The position numbers and the translations under genes were made by a program. Shown piece by piece: positions 8,481-16,463 of a stretch of DNA of 64,000 nucleotides. The notes below the pieces were generated by a model. That model was not told the origin of the DNA. It made no database searches and saw nothing but the letters and a program-made list of their open reading frames with translations. Positions within the stretch are counted from its first letter, which is position 1, and each line of letters begins with the position of its first letter. The stretch covers positions 62,001-126,000 of the forward strand of contig NZ_CAJNAT010000013.1 in the NCBI RefSeq assembly GCF_905220705.1, written 5' to 3'. Source of the stretch: Paraburkholderia domus. GTDB lineage: Bacteria; Pseudomonadota; Gammaproteobacteria; Burkholderiales; Burkholderiaceae.

Positions 8481-8819
8481 ATGGCGTGGGACATCAGGAA
8501 TCACGGCGACCATGTGTCCTTCGTGCAAGGCGCGGACGGTCGCGGTAAAAGTCTGGCGGTCCACAGCGGGTCGGATTCGGTCGTGATCGATAGCGACCAC
8601 ATCTCGATCAAGGATGGTTCGGACAACGTTGTGATCGTCGGGCGGCATGGCTCGGGCATCGGCGCGATGATTTACGGATTTGCGATACTGGTCGCCGGCA
8701 CCGTCGGCTTGTGGCTGTGTTTGTGGTTGACGCGCATCACATGGCGCGGCTTGGTCCGCTACGTTCAGCGGCAACTCGATCTGATTACGGCTCGGCTCGA
8801 CGAAGGGCAATCCGCCTGA
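8481..8819 (+). CDS. Small membrane protein with SD-x-hydrophobic repeat segment, unknown function
   Basis: Unrecognised protein of about 112 residues. The N-terminal half has an internal repeat of beta-strand-like units (SDSVVI, SDHISI, SDNVVI; each about 9-10 residues apart). One long transmembrane segment follows (IYGFAILVAGTVGLWLCLWL, about residues 68-87) and then a basic tail. The start is uncertain: ATG 8481 begins the conserved-looking part, and an in-frame ATG at 8367 would add 38 arginine-rich residues. Neither has a clear ribosome site. It could be a single-pass protein exposing a small beta-rich domain. Confidence 0.5.
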   Translation: MAWDIRNHGDHVSFVQGADGRGKSLAVHSGSDSVVIDSDHISIKDGSDNVVIVGRHGSGIGAMIYGFAILVAGTVGLWLCLWLTRITWRGLVRYVQRQLDLITARLDEGQSA

Positions 8820-8875
8820 ACCACGGCGCAGGCTGACTGACGTCTCTATCCTCATGCGATGAAAAGGAAGCGGTC

Positions 8876-9136
8876 GTGAACATGCACTATTCAGGCGGTA
8901 CGGCAGTCCAGGCACACCCGCAACATGCTTCCGGGCTGCGCTATCCAGACAGTCGTTTTGTCGGCGCGCAAAGCGTTCGCGGTTGGCTCGCGGAAGGGTT
9001 TCGTATCGCGCGTGCGAATCCGGTGCTGTGGCTCGTGGCGATCCTCGGTTGTGCGGATTTCGTGACGCCGCTGGTCTGTGCACTGATCGTTCTGTCGATG
9101 TACGGCAGCTATCGCGACATATTCATGGAGCGATAA
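8876..9136 (+). CDS. Small hydrophobic protein, unknown function
   Basis: An 86-residue protein starting at GTG 8876, with AAGGA at 8864-8868; ATG 8882 is the alternative, two codons later. The first 40 residues are polar, then VLWLVAILGCADFVTPLVCALIVLSMYGSY could form one or two membrane passes. I do not recognise a family. It follows the repeat-containing membrane protein by 56 bases on the same strand, so the two may be co-transcribed. Confidence 0.5.
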   Translation: MNMHYSGGTAVQAHPQHASGLRYPDSRFVGAQSVRGWLAEGFRIARANPVLWLVAILGCADFVTPLVCALIVLSMYGSYRDIFMER

Positions 9137-9241
9137 GCGGCAGGCTGTTTCGGCGCAAAGCCAGCCAGTAGGACCTTCCCGCACGATACCCCCGGGTCAA
9201 CCCGAATTGCCACGTGCACGCCTCACGCCTATCTTTCTACA

Positions 9242-9253
9242 TCATACGTATGA
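9242..9253. promoter_or_regulatory. Perfect 12-bp palindrome, candidate GntR operator
   Basis: TCATACGTATGA is self-complementary and ends 15 bases before the GTG start of the GntR gene at 9269. FCD-type GntR regulators of sugar-acid genes bind short AT-flanked palindromes with a central CG such as this one. Its position suggests autoregulation. I found no second copy before the SDR or MFS genes. Confidence 0.45.
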
Positions 9254-9268
9254 CATAGAGAGAAAATC

Positions 9269-9988
9269 GTGGCGACTTTGCACAGGCAGGTCCTGAATCA
9301 GATGGGCGAGCAGATTTGTTCAGGCAAATTCATGCCCGGCGACATTCTGCCCGCCGAGCCGGTGCTTGCCGAGCAGATGCAGGTGAGCCGCATCACCATC
9401 CGCGAGACGATGAAGTCGCTCTCCGCGAAGGGCATGCTGCAGGTGCGCCGCCGCTACGGCACAGTTGTGCTGCCGCGTGCGCAGTGGCAATTGTTCGACC
9501 CGGACGTGATCATGTGGCGCGCGCGGGCGGGCGCCGCCGAGCCAGGCCTCATCGAAGATCTGATGGAGCTGCGCCTGATCATCGAGCCGAACGCGGCCAG
9601 GCTCGCCGCGAAACGCGCGACTGATGAAGACCGCATCGCGGTCCGGCGCGCTTTCAAGGCAATGGAGCGCGCGGTCGCCGGCCACGCCGAGTACGTTCCC
9701 GCCGACCTCGCGTTTCACGGCGCGATCCTTACCGCCTGCCATAACCAGTTTGTCCAGCAGATGCAGAACGCGCTGTCGGCGATCCTGCGCACCAGTTTCG
9801 AACTCAGCTCTGAAATCGCAGGCGGGCCGGCCCGTTCGTTGCCGATGCACGAGGCACTGTGCGTCGCGATAGAGAAGGGCGACCCCGAGGCGGCTGAAGA
9901 GGCGGTGCTGACGCTCATCAAGCGCGCCGAGCAGGACTTCGAGGACCGCGCCGCGCTGAACCGGACCGCTAACGACCAACCTGCTTAG
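9269..9988 (+). CDS. GntR-family (FCD type) regulator of a hexonate cassette
   Basis: Regulator of 239 residues: winged helix at about residues 5-70 (EPVLAEQMQVSRITIRETMKSLSAKG), then a DPDVIMWR linker and an FCD domain of helices holding the metal/ligand site. It belongs to the FadR branch that senses sugar acids such as galactonate or gluconate. It starts at GTG 9269 after GAGAGA and a palindromic site. The next three same-strand genes (SDR, MFS, ManD) form the likely regulon. Confidence 0.8.
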   Translation: MATLHRQVLNQMGEQICSGKFMPGDILPAEPVLAEQMQVSRITIRETMKSLSAKGMLQVRRRYGTVVLPRAQWQLFDPDVIMWRARAGAAEPGLIEDLMELRLIIEPNAARLAAKRATDEDRIAVRRAFKAMERAVAGHAEYVPADLAFHGAILTACHNQFVQQMQNALSAILRTSFELSSEIAGGPARSLPMHEALCVAIEKGDPEAAEEAVLTLIKRAEQDFEDRAALNRTANDQPA

Positions 9989-10078
9989 TAATTGCCGTAA
10001 CCCATTTCATCGCGACCGTCGTCAGGATCGCGAGGGGCGCACTCGCGCCTCGTTTCTGAACATCGAGAGGATAAACGC

Positions 10079-10846
10079 ATGACACAGCTATTCGATCTGA
10101 GCGGACGCACGGCGCTCGTTACCGGTTCGGCGCGCGGCATCGGCTTCGCGCTTGCCGAAGGACTGGCCGCCGCCGGCGCGAATGTCATTCTGAACGGCAC
10201 GCGCGCCGACACGGTCGCCGAAGCGGCCGCCCGTCTGCGCGACAAGGGTTTCAACGCGCAAGGCCGCGCCTTCGATGTGACCGACGAGAGCGCTGTAGTC
10301 GAAGCATTCACGCAATGGGACAAGGACGGCGTGCAAGTCGATATCGTAATCAACAACGCCGGCATCCAGTTTCGCAAGCCACTCGTCGAACTCGAACTCA
10401 GCGACTGGCAGCGCGTGATCGACACCAATCTGACGAGCGCCTTCATCGTCGCGAAGCAGGCCGCACGCCGCATGATCGCGCGCGGCACGGGCGGCAAGAT
10501 CATCAACATCGGCTCGCTCACGAGCGAAGCCGGACGCGCAACAGTCGGCGCCTATACGGCGGCGAAGGGCGGCATCAAGATGCTGACCCGCGCCATGAGC
10601 GCCGAGTGGGCGGCCTCGAACATTCAGGCGAACGCGATCGGGCCGGGCTACATCCTGACCGACATGAACAAGCCGCTAATCGAGAACGCCGCTTTCGACG
10701 CATGGGTCAAGAGCAGCAATCCTTCGCAACGCTGGGGCAAGCCGGAAGAACTCGTCGGCACGGCGGTGTATCTGGCTTCGCCGGCGTCGAGCTATGTGAA
10801 CGGCCAGATCATCTACGTCGACGGCGGCTGGCTGGCCGTTCTTTAA
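10079..10846 (+). CDS. SDR oxidoreductase, gluconate 5-dehydrogenase-like
   Basis: Cytoplasmic NAD(P)-dependent short-chain dehydrogenase of 255 residues. The cofactor motif TGSARGIG is at 15-22, NNAG at 92-95, and the catalytic S146, Y159 and K163 are all present. Overall it resembles IdnO-type gluconate 5-dehydrogenase, which interconverts D-gluconate and 5-ketogluconate. Beside a ManD-family dehydratase and an acid-sugar importer, it probably epimerises a hexonate through a keto intermediate. The exact sugar acid and the NAD/NADP preference cannot be told from the sequence. Confidence 0.78.
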   Translation: MTQLFDLSGRTALVTGSARGIGFALAEGLAAAGANVILNGTRADTVAEAAARLRDKGFNAQGRAFDVTDESAVVEAFTQWDKDGVQVDIVINNAGIQFRKPLVELELSDWQRVIDTNLTSAFIVAKQAARRMIARGTGGKIINIGSLTSEAGRATVGAYTAAKGGIKMLTRAMSAEWAASNIQANAIGPGYILTDMNKPLIENAAFDAWVKSSNPSQRWGKPEELVGTAVYLASPASSYVNGQIIYVDGGWLAVL

Positions 10847-10926
10847 ATGCAGGTCCGCGCGAGTAGAGCAAAACAAACCGCCACTCGCGCCAGATAGTTC
10901 GTATGCCGTACAGATCCGGAGACATC

Positions 10927-12219
10927 ATGGAAAGCGTCAAACCCGTGGCAACCCAAAGATGGTGGTATCTGATGCCCATCATCTTCATCACGTATAGCCT
11001 CGCTTATCTCGACCGCGCGAACTACGGCTTCGCCGCCGCGGCGGGAATCGACAGGGATCTCGGTATCTCGCACGGGACTTCGTCGCTGATCGGCTCGTTG
11101 TTCTTTCTGGGTTACTGCCTGTTTCAGGTGCCCGGTGCGATCTACGCCCAACGCAACAGCGTGAAGAAGCTGATTTTCTTCAGCCTGATTCTATGGGGAT
11201 TGTGCGCGGCGGCGACCGGCATGGTCAGCAATATTCCGATGCTGATGGTGCTGCGCTTCGTGCTCGGCGTGGTGGAGGCCGCCGTGATGCCGTCGATGCT
11301 GATGTATATCAGCCGCTGGTTCACGCGCAGCGAACGCTCGCGCGCTAATACGTTCCTGATTCTCGGCAACCCGGTCACGGTGCTGTGGATGTCGGTGGTG
11401 TCCGGTTATCTGGTGCATAGCTTCGGCTGGCGCGAGATGTTCATTCTCGAAGGCATGCCCGCGCTCGCATGGGCGGTGGTCTGGTGGTTCACCGTGAAGG
11501 ATCGCCCGGCCGACGCGCCCTGGATGAGCGACGCTGAAAAGACCGAACTCGAAGCGCGTCTGACGGCCGAGCAGGCCCACATCGCGCCGGTACGCAATTA
11601 CAAGGCGGCGTTCTGTTCGTCGATCGTGGTCAAGTTCTGCTCGATTCACGCGTTATGGAGCATCGGCGTGTATGGTTTCATCATGTGGCTGCCGTCAATT
11701 CTCAAGGGCGCTTCGACGATCGATATCGTTTCGGTAGGCTGGCTCGCGGCCGTTCCGTATCTCGCTGCGATCATCCTGATGCTGCTCGCGTCGTGGCTCT
11801 CGGACAGGACGCGCAATCGCAAGTTGTTCGTGTGGCCGCTGCTGCTCGTCGGGACCATTGCGTTCGTCGCTTCTTATCTGGTCGGCGGCTCGCATTTCTG
11901 GATCTCGTTCGCGCTGTTGGTGGTTGCGGGCGCAACGATGTACGCGCCGTATGGCCCGTTCTTTGCGCTGGTGCCGGAACTGATTCCGAGCAACGTGCTG
12001 GGTGGCGCGATCGGGCTCATCAACGCGTGCGGTGCCTTGGGTGCGTTCGCCGGATCGTGGGTGGTAGGTTATCTGAACGGCGCGACTGGCAGCCCGGCGG
12101 CTTCATACATCTTCATGGCGACCGGCCTGCTGGCCTCGGTGATCCTGATGATGACCGTGCCCGCGAATGCTGACGAGCATGCCAAGCGTAGCGCTGCTCT
12201 CTCGTTGCATCGCACGTAA
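10927..12219 (+). CDS. MFS transporter, anion:cation symporter family (sugar acid uptake)
   Basis: Inner-membrane importer of 430 residues with about 12 transmembrane segments. The family hallmark YLDRANYGFAAAAG lies in the first segment region and SRWFTRSERSRAN in the loop after helix 4, as in GudP, GarP and ExuT relatives that import hexonates, hexarates or hexuronates. The start ATG 10927 is preceded by CCGGAGA; the upstream ATG 10903 lacks a site. It follows the SDR gene by 80 bases and precedes the ManD-type dehydratase, so it supplies their substrate. Confidence 0.82.
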   Translation: MESVKPVATQRWWYLMPIIFITYSLAYLDRANYGFAAAAGIDRDLGISHGTSSLIGSLFFLGYCLFQVPGAIYAQRNSVKKLIFFSLILWGLCAAATGMVSNIPMLMVLRFVLGVVEAAVMPSMLMYISRWFTRSERSRANTFLILGNPVTVLWMSVVSGYLVHSFGWREMFILEGMPALAWAVVWWFTVKDRPADAPWMSDAEKTELEARLTAEQAHIAPVRNYKAAFCSSIVVKFCSIHALWSIGVYGFIMWLPSILKGASTIDIVSVGWLAAVPYLAAIILMLLASWLSDRTRNRKLFVWPLLLVGTIAFVASYLVGGSHFWISFALLVVAGATMYAPYGPFFALVPELIPSNVLGGAIGLINACGALGAFAGSWVVGYLNGATGSPAASYIFMATGLLASVILMMTVPANADEHAKRSAALSLHRT

Positions 12220-12233
12220 CGCACGGGGATAGG

Positions 12234-12252
12234 CCCGCATCACTGCGGGTTT
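12234..12252 (+). terminator. Short hairpin after the MFS gene
   Basis: CCCGCA at 12234-12239 pairs with TGCGGG at 12244-12249 (TCAC loop), followed by TTTCCC. It begins 15 bases after the MFS stop. It is weak, and may only partly separate the MFS from the ManD gene. Confidence 0.35.
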
Positions 12253-12333
12253 CCCGACCCGTTGGCATCACGTTTTGACGAGGCAAGGTTCTACCCGGCT
12301 TCGTTTGATTGATTCGATTTTGGCAGACAGAAC

Positions 12334-13581
12334 ATGGCAACGCTGATTACCGATGTAAAGGTCATCCTGACCGCGCCGGAAGGCATCAACCTGATCGTCG
12401 TGAAGATCGAGACCAACCAGGCTGGTTTATATGGTCTCGGATGCGCGACGTTCGCCTATCGGCACGTGGCGGTGAAGTGCCTTATCGAGGAATATTTGCG
12501 GCCGCTGCTGATCGGCCGTGACGCCGAGGCGATCGAGGAACTGTGGCAATTGATGCATCAGAACGCGTACTGGCGTAATGGGCCGATCGAGAACAACGCG
12601 ATTTCAGGTGTGGATATGGCGCTGTGGGACATCAAGGGCAAGATGGCGAACATGCCGCTCTATCAGTTGTTTGGCGGCAAGTGCCGCGAAGGCGTGCCGA
12701 TTTATCGCCATGCGGACGGCCGCGATCTGAACGAGTTGTGCGAGAACATTCAGAAGTATCGCGAGCAGGGCGTCACGCACATTCGCTGCCAAAGCGGCGG
12801 GTATGGCGGGGGTGGCTTCGGCAAGGCGCCCGCGAGCGCGCCCGAAGGCGCTGCGGATGGCGTGTATCTGGACAGCAGGAAGTACATGCGGGAGACACTC
12901 AAACTGTTCGACGGCATTCGCAGCAAGATCGGTTTCGACGTCGCGTTGTGCCATGACGTGCATGAACGCCTGAAGCCGGTGGAAGCGATCCGCTTTGCGT
13001 GCGAACTGGAACAGTACGAACTGTTCTTTCTCGAAGACGCGATTGCGCTCGAGGAGGGCGAATGGATGCGTCAGCTACGCGCCAAAACAACCACGCCGTT
13101 GGCACAGGGCGAACTGTTCAACAACCCGTACGAATGGCGGTTTCTGATCACCGAGCGCCTGATCGACTTCATCCGCGTTCATCTCAGCCAGATCGGCGGC
13201 ATCACCGCGGGCCGCAAGTTGCAGATATTTGCCGAGCAGTTCGGAGTGAGGACCGCATGGCACGGCCCGGGCGATATGTCGCCGCTGGCGCATGCAGCGA
13301 ACATTCATATCGATCTCGCCGCGCGCAATTTCGGCGTGCAGGAATGGTCGGGAACCGAGCCGCCGAATTTCGTGATTCAGGAACTCAAGGGGCCGCGAGA
13401 AGCCCTGCTGGATGTGTTCCCCGGCTTGCCCGAGTTCAGGAACGGCTACGTTTATGCCAACGACAAACCGGGCCTCGGCGTCGATCTTGATGAAACCGAG
13501 GCCGCGAAGTATCCGTGCGAAAACACCGTGACGACGTGGACGCAAACGCGCCTGAAGGACGGCACGCTGCAGACGCCATGA
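12334..13581 (+). CDS. Enolase-superfamily ManD-type dehydratase (D-mannonate/D-gluconate dehydratase-like, RspA family)
   Basis: Metal-dependent dehydratase of 415 residues that would convert a hexonate to 2-keto-3-deoxygluconate. ManD-family landmarks are present: ligands D208, E234 and E260; H210 in HDVHERL; H283 in RVHLSQIGG; H310 and D314 in WHGPGD. The glycine-rich loop near 155-163 is also characteristic. Some ManD proteins are efficient mannonate dehydratases, others are slow on mannonate or gluconate, and others inactive on both; I cannot place this one without an alignment. It is the last gene of the GntR-SDR-MFS cassette and ends 10 bases from convergent chrA. Confidence 0.82.
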   Translation: MATLITDVKVILTAPEGINLIVVKIETNQAGLYGLGCATFAYRHVAVKCLIEEYLRPLLIGRDAEAIEELWQLMHQNAYWRNGPIENNAISGVDMALWDIKGKMANMPLYQLFGGKCREGVPIYRHADGRDLNELCENIQKYREQGVTHIRCQSGGYGGGGFGKAPASAPEGAADGVYLDSRKYMRETLKLFDGIRSKIGFDVALCHDVHERLKPVEAIRFACELEQYELFFLEDAIALEEGEWMRQLRAKTTTPLAQGELFNNPYEWRFLITERLIDFIRVHLSQIGGITAGRKLQIFAEQFGVRTAWHGPGDMSPLAHAANIHIDLAARNFGVQEWSGTEPPNFVIQELKGPREALLDVFPGLPEFRNGYVYANDKPGLGVDLDETEAAKYPCENTVTTWTQTRLKDGTLQTP

Positions 13582-13591
13582 TGGAATAGCG

Positions 13592-14164
13592 CTAGCCCGC
13601 CATATGCACCTGGAGCAAGGACGGCAGGCTCGCGCTGAGCTCGGACATACCGAGCAGCAACAATGCACCACATAGCAATAGAAGCAGCGGGTTGATTCGA
13701 GTGCTGAGCAGCGTCCCGACTGAAACGAGGGCAATCGCCTGGGCAGGAAGCCCGCCGTCGAGCGACTTCAGTAGAACCCATCCGGCAGCGAGAATCATCC
13801 CGGAAGCAACCGGCCGCAGCCCACGCTCGAGCGCCAGTTGCCACGCCGCGCCCTGATAACGTGTCCAGATGTGGGTCACACCGTAGATCAGAATGCCGGT
13901 CGGCAGGAGCAATGCCAGCGTGGCCACCACAGCGCCCCAGAACCCGGCAATCTGCCAGCCGATCAAGGTGGCCAGCAGCGAGCCCGGGCCAGGCGCCATG
14001 CGCGAGATCGCAAAGTCGACCCCGAACTGGGCATGCGTCATCCATCCATGCACGTCGACAACCTGCCGTTGGATATCGGCGATGATGGCCTGGCCACCGC
14101 CTATCGTCACCAGTGACAGGGGTGCGAAAACGGCAGTGAGCTGCAGAAGAACACGATTCGACAT
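13592..14164 (-). CDS. chrA: Chromate transporter half-protein, C-terminal type
   Basis: A 190-residue membrane protein forming one CHR domain, with five to six hydrophobic segments and GGGQAIIADIQRQ plus APGPGSLLATLIGW near the N-terminus, the usual CHR signatures. Full-length ChrA proteins carry two such domains in about 400 residues; here they are separate genes, a known short-chain arrangement in which both halves are needed. ATG 14164 lies 2 bases after the stop of the partner gene, so translation is coupled. The role would be chromate efflux, inferred from family. Confidence 0.8.
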   Translation of the reverse strand: MSNRVLLQLTAVFAPLSLVTIGGGQAIIADIQRQVVDVHGWMTHAQFGVDFAISRMAPGPGSLLATLIGWQIAGFWGAVVATLALLLPTGILIYGVTHIWTRYQGAAWQLALERGLRPVASGMILAAGWVLLKSLDGGLPAQAIALVSVGTLLSTRINPLLLLLCGALLLLGMSELSASLPSLLQVHMAG

Positions 14165-14166
14165 GG

Positions 14167-14733
14167 TTAGGCTTTGCGTAGTTTGATGTATTCGACAAGC
14201 ACGCTTAGACCGCCCGCGCCGATCACCACCCACACCAGCGGCAGGCGCAGTATGCCGACGGCGACGAAGGTGCCCGCGAGGAAGAGCAGAGGGAGGAGTC
14301 TGCGCGGCACCCGGAGTGCGGTCGTCACGCCCATCGACAATGACAGGCCAGTGGCCGCTGCTGCCGCGCCCGCAAGCAGGACGTGAGCGATCGGAAAATG
14401 CAGCAGACGAACGAAAACCGTGCCCAGAATAATAATCAGGATGGCGGGCGGGACAATGATGCCGGTAACCGCCAGCAGCGCGCCGCGCCAGCCGAGCAGA
14501 CGGTGGCCGATCCATATCGCCATGTTCTTGACGTTGATACCCGGCAGCGCCTGCGAAAGGGCGAGGCCGTTCAAAAAGTCTTCTTCACTGATCCAGTCGC
14601 GATCTTGGACGAATTCCCGCAGCAGCCAGCCGCTCAGGCCACCACCGAAGCTGGTGAGCCCAATACGGCTGAAGATAAGGAAAAGCCCGGTGAGGGTGGG
14701 CGGTCGACTCGTGTTGGCTATTTGTTGGGACAT
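14167..14733 (-). CDS. chrA: Chromate transporter half-protein, N-terminal type
   Basis: A 188-residue membrane protein forming the other CHR domain: FSRIGLTSFGGGLSGWLLRE at about residues 21-40 and ALSQALPGINVKNMAIWIGH at about 58-77 are the family motifs. It is transcribed ahead of the C-terminal half, and the intergenic gap is only CC between stop and start. No ChrB regulator is adjacent. A consensus TATAAT on the minus strand at 14815-14820 could be its -10 box, although no good -35 hexamer is seen. Confidence 0.8.
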   Translation of the reverse strand: MSQQIANTSRPPTLTGLFLIFSRIGLTSFGGGLSGWLLREFVQDRDWISEEDFLNGLALSQALPGINVKNMAIWIGHRLLGWRGALLAVTGIIVPPAILIIILGTVFVRLLHFPIAHVLLAGAAAAATGLSLSMGVTTALRVPRRLLPLLFLAGTFVAVGILRLPLVWVVIGAGGLSVLVEYIKLRKA

Positions 14734-15080
14734 CGAATCTTCCAGTCAGATTGACGGTTGACGGGCGAAATGGGGGCAAGGCTGATGCGTGCCCGATTCC
14801 ATACGCCTTGAAAAATTATATCAATCGCTGACCTTTCTCTGGACCACATCTCGTATGGCTAATGCCGTGCGCGAAATGCTGTCGGCACTGTCCTGTGGTC
14901 GCTGGAGCGTCTAATCGGGCGCGATTGCACCGATAACCAGAGGTGATCGCTGTATCGAAACAATTCATTAGTCATCTATCGCCGGCGTTCAGATAATGTG
15001 TCCACAAAACAGAGTGCCGCGTACGAGTCTGCCCGCATCCTGAGCGAGACGGACATCGAGGCGGAAATCCGGAGGAGACA
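14734..15080. other. Divergent intergenic region, chrA / MFS
   Basis: This is 347 bases without a supported gene. It holds a minus-strand TATAAT at 14815-14820 (candidate chrA promoter), an AT-rich patch around it, and the GGAGGAG ribosome site of the MFS gene near 15071. I see no recognisable regulator site for the MFS gene and no RNA gene. Confidence 0.4.
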
Positions 15081-16397
15081 ATGTTCCATCGACCGAAAGT
15101 CAGTCGGGCGATTCTCGCGATCATGTGCGCGATGTCGTTCATCATGTATCTCGACCGCGTCAACCTCTCTGCCGCCGCCGGTCTGATCCGCGATGACCTG
15201 CATCTCTCCAATACCCAGGTAGGCCTCGTATTCGCAGCGTTTGCCTACACTTATGCGATCTGTCAGGTCATCGGCGGCTGGGTTAGCGACCGCTTCGGCG
15301 CGAAATTCACGCTGATCACCTGTGCAAGTATCTGGATCGTCGCTACGGTCGCGACCGGTCTCGCGGGCGGTATCGTGTCGCTGTTCTGCGCGCGGATGTT
15401 GCTTGGCGTCGGTGAGGGCGCGGCCTTGCCGGCGCAAGCGCGGGCGCTGACCAACTGGTTTCCTTCCAGCAAGCGCGGCTTCGTGCAAGGGCTCACGCAT
15501 TCTTTCTCCCGCCTCGGCAATGCTATTACGCCACCGTTTGTCGCTTTGCTCGTGGCGTTCTCGTCGTGGCGCGCGTCATTCCTCGTGGTCGGCGCGTTGA
15601 CGCTGGTGTGGGTGGTGGTCTACGCATGGTATTTCACCGACAACCCACGTAAGCATCGTCATATGACCGCGCAAGAGGAGGCCGAATTGCCGCCGGCGGG
15701 CAAGGTGGTCATCGAAAAGACGCGCGAGCCGACGCCATGGCGGCGTCTGCTCAAGCGCATCGGGCCGACCATGCTCGTGTACTTCTGCTATGGCTGGACC
15801 GGTTGGCTCTTCTTCACCTGGCTGCCGACTTTCTTCATGCACGGCCGGGGCCTCGACCTGAAAAGCTCGGCGATGTTTTCTGCGGGCGTGTTTCTTTCCG
15901 GCGTGGTCGGCAATACAGCGGGCGGCGTGATAAGCGATCGTATCCTGAAGCGGACCCAAAACGTTGTCGCAGCACGGCGCAACGTGATCATCTGTGCGTT
16001 TCTCGGCGCGCTCGTATTCCTTGCGCCGGTGATGGTCGTGAAGTCGTTGCCGGTCATGGCGGCGTGTATGAGTCTTTCGTTCTTCTTCCTCGAAATGACC
16101 ATTGGGCCCATCTGGGCCGTGCCGATGGACATCACGCCGAAGCATGTCGGCGTGGCGAGTGGCCTGGTGAATGCAGGCTCTGCGGTGGCGGGCATTTTCA
16201 CGCCAATCGTATTCGGTCTCGTGGTGGATCGCACCGGTAGCTGGACGCTGCCGTTTGCCGGTTCGCTCGTGCTGCTCGCGGTCGGCATTGTCGCGACGTT
16301 CTTCATGCGGCCGGATATCCCGCTCGATGCGGCAATCTCGCCGGCCGATGCGGCAAACAGCAGCGATCTGAAGTTGGCCGAACGTCCGGGCCACTGA
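15081..16397 (+). CDS. MFS transporter, anion:cation symporter family
   Basis: Inner-membrane importer of 438 residues with about 12 helices. The first helix carries MYLDRVNLSAAAG, and RALTNWFPSSKRGFVQG follows helix 4, both typical of ACS-family importers of sugar acids, tartrate or phthalate-type anions. The start ATG has a strong GGAGGAG site. It probably imports the substrate of the RhmD-like dehydratase and PdxA-like dehydrogenase on the far side of the LysR gene; the three share a neighbourhood, not an operon. Confidence 0.8.
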   Translation: MFHRPKVSRAILAIMCAMSFIMYLDRVNLSAAAGLIRDDLHLSNTQVGLVFAAFAYTYAICQVIGGWVSDRFGAKFTLITCASIWIVATVATGLAGGIVSLFCARMLLGVGEGAALPAQARALTNWFPSSKRGFVQGLTHSFSRLGNAITPPFVALLVAFSSWRASFLVVGALTLVWVVVYAWYFTDNPRKHRHMTAQEEAELPPAGKVVIEKTREPTPWRRLLKRIGPTMLVYFCYGWTGWLFFTWLPTFFMHGRGLDLKSSAMFSAGVFLSGVVGNTAGGVISDRILKRTQNVVAARRNVIICAFLGALVFLAPVMVVKSLPVMAACMSLSFFFLEMTIGPIWAVPMDITPKHVGVASGLVNAGSAVAGIFTPIVFGLVVDRTGSWTLPFAGSLVLLAVGIVATFFMRPDIPLDAAISPADAANSSDLKLAERPGH

Positions 16398-16424
16398 ATC
16401 ACGCGACTGCGGCAAGCCTCTAAA

Positions 16425-16453
16425 GCACCGGCACCGGCACCGGCACCGGCACC
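16425..16453. repeat. Tandem hexamer repeat GCACCG, 4.8 copies
   Basis: Four perfect GCACCG copies plus GCACC lie in the 66-base gap between the convergent MFS and LysR genes. The repeat starts 28 bases after the MFS stop. It is a simple-sequence tract likely to vary in copy number between strains, and no coding or binding role is evident. Confidence 0.8.
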
Positions 16454-16463
16454 TCAACACGGC

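Noticed and set aside
16425..16453. GCACCG repeats as a CRISPR-like array
   Set aside because: The units are 6 bases with no spacers, and no cas gene is present.
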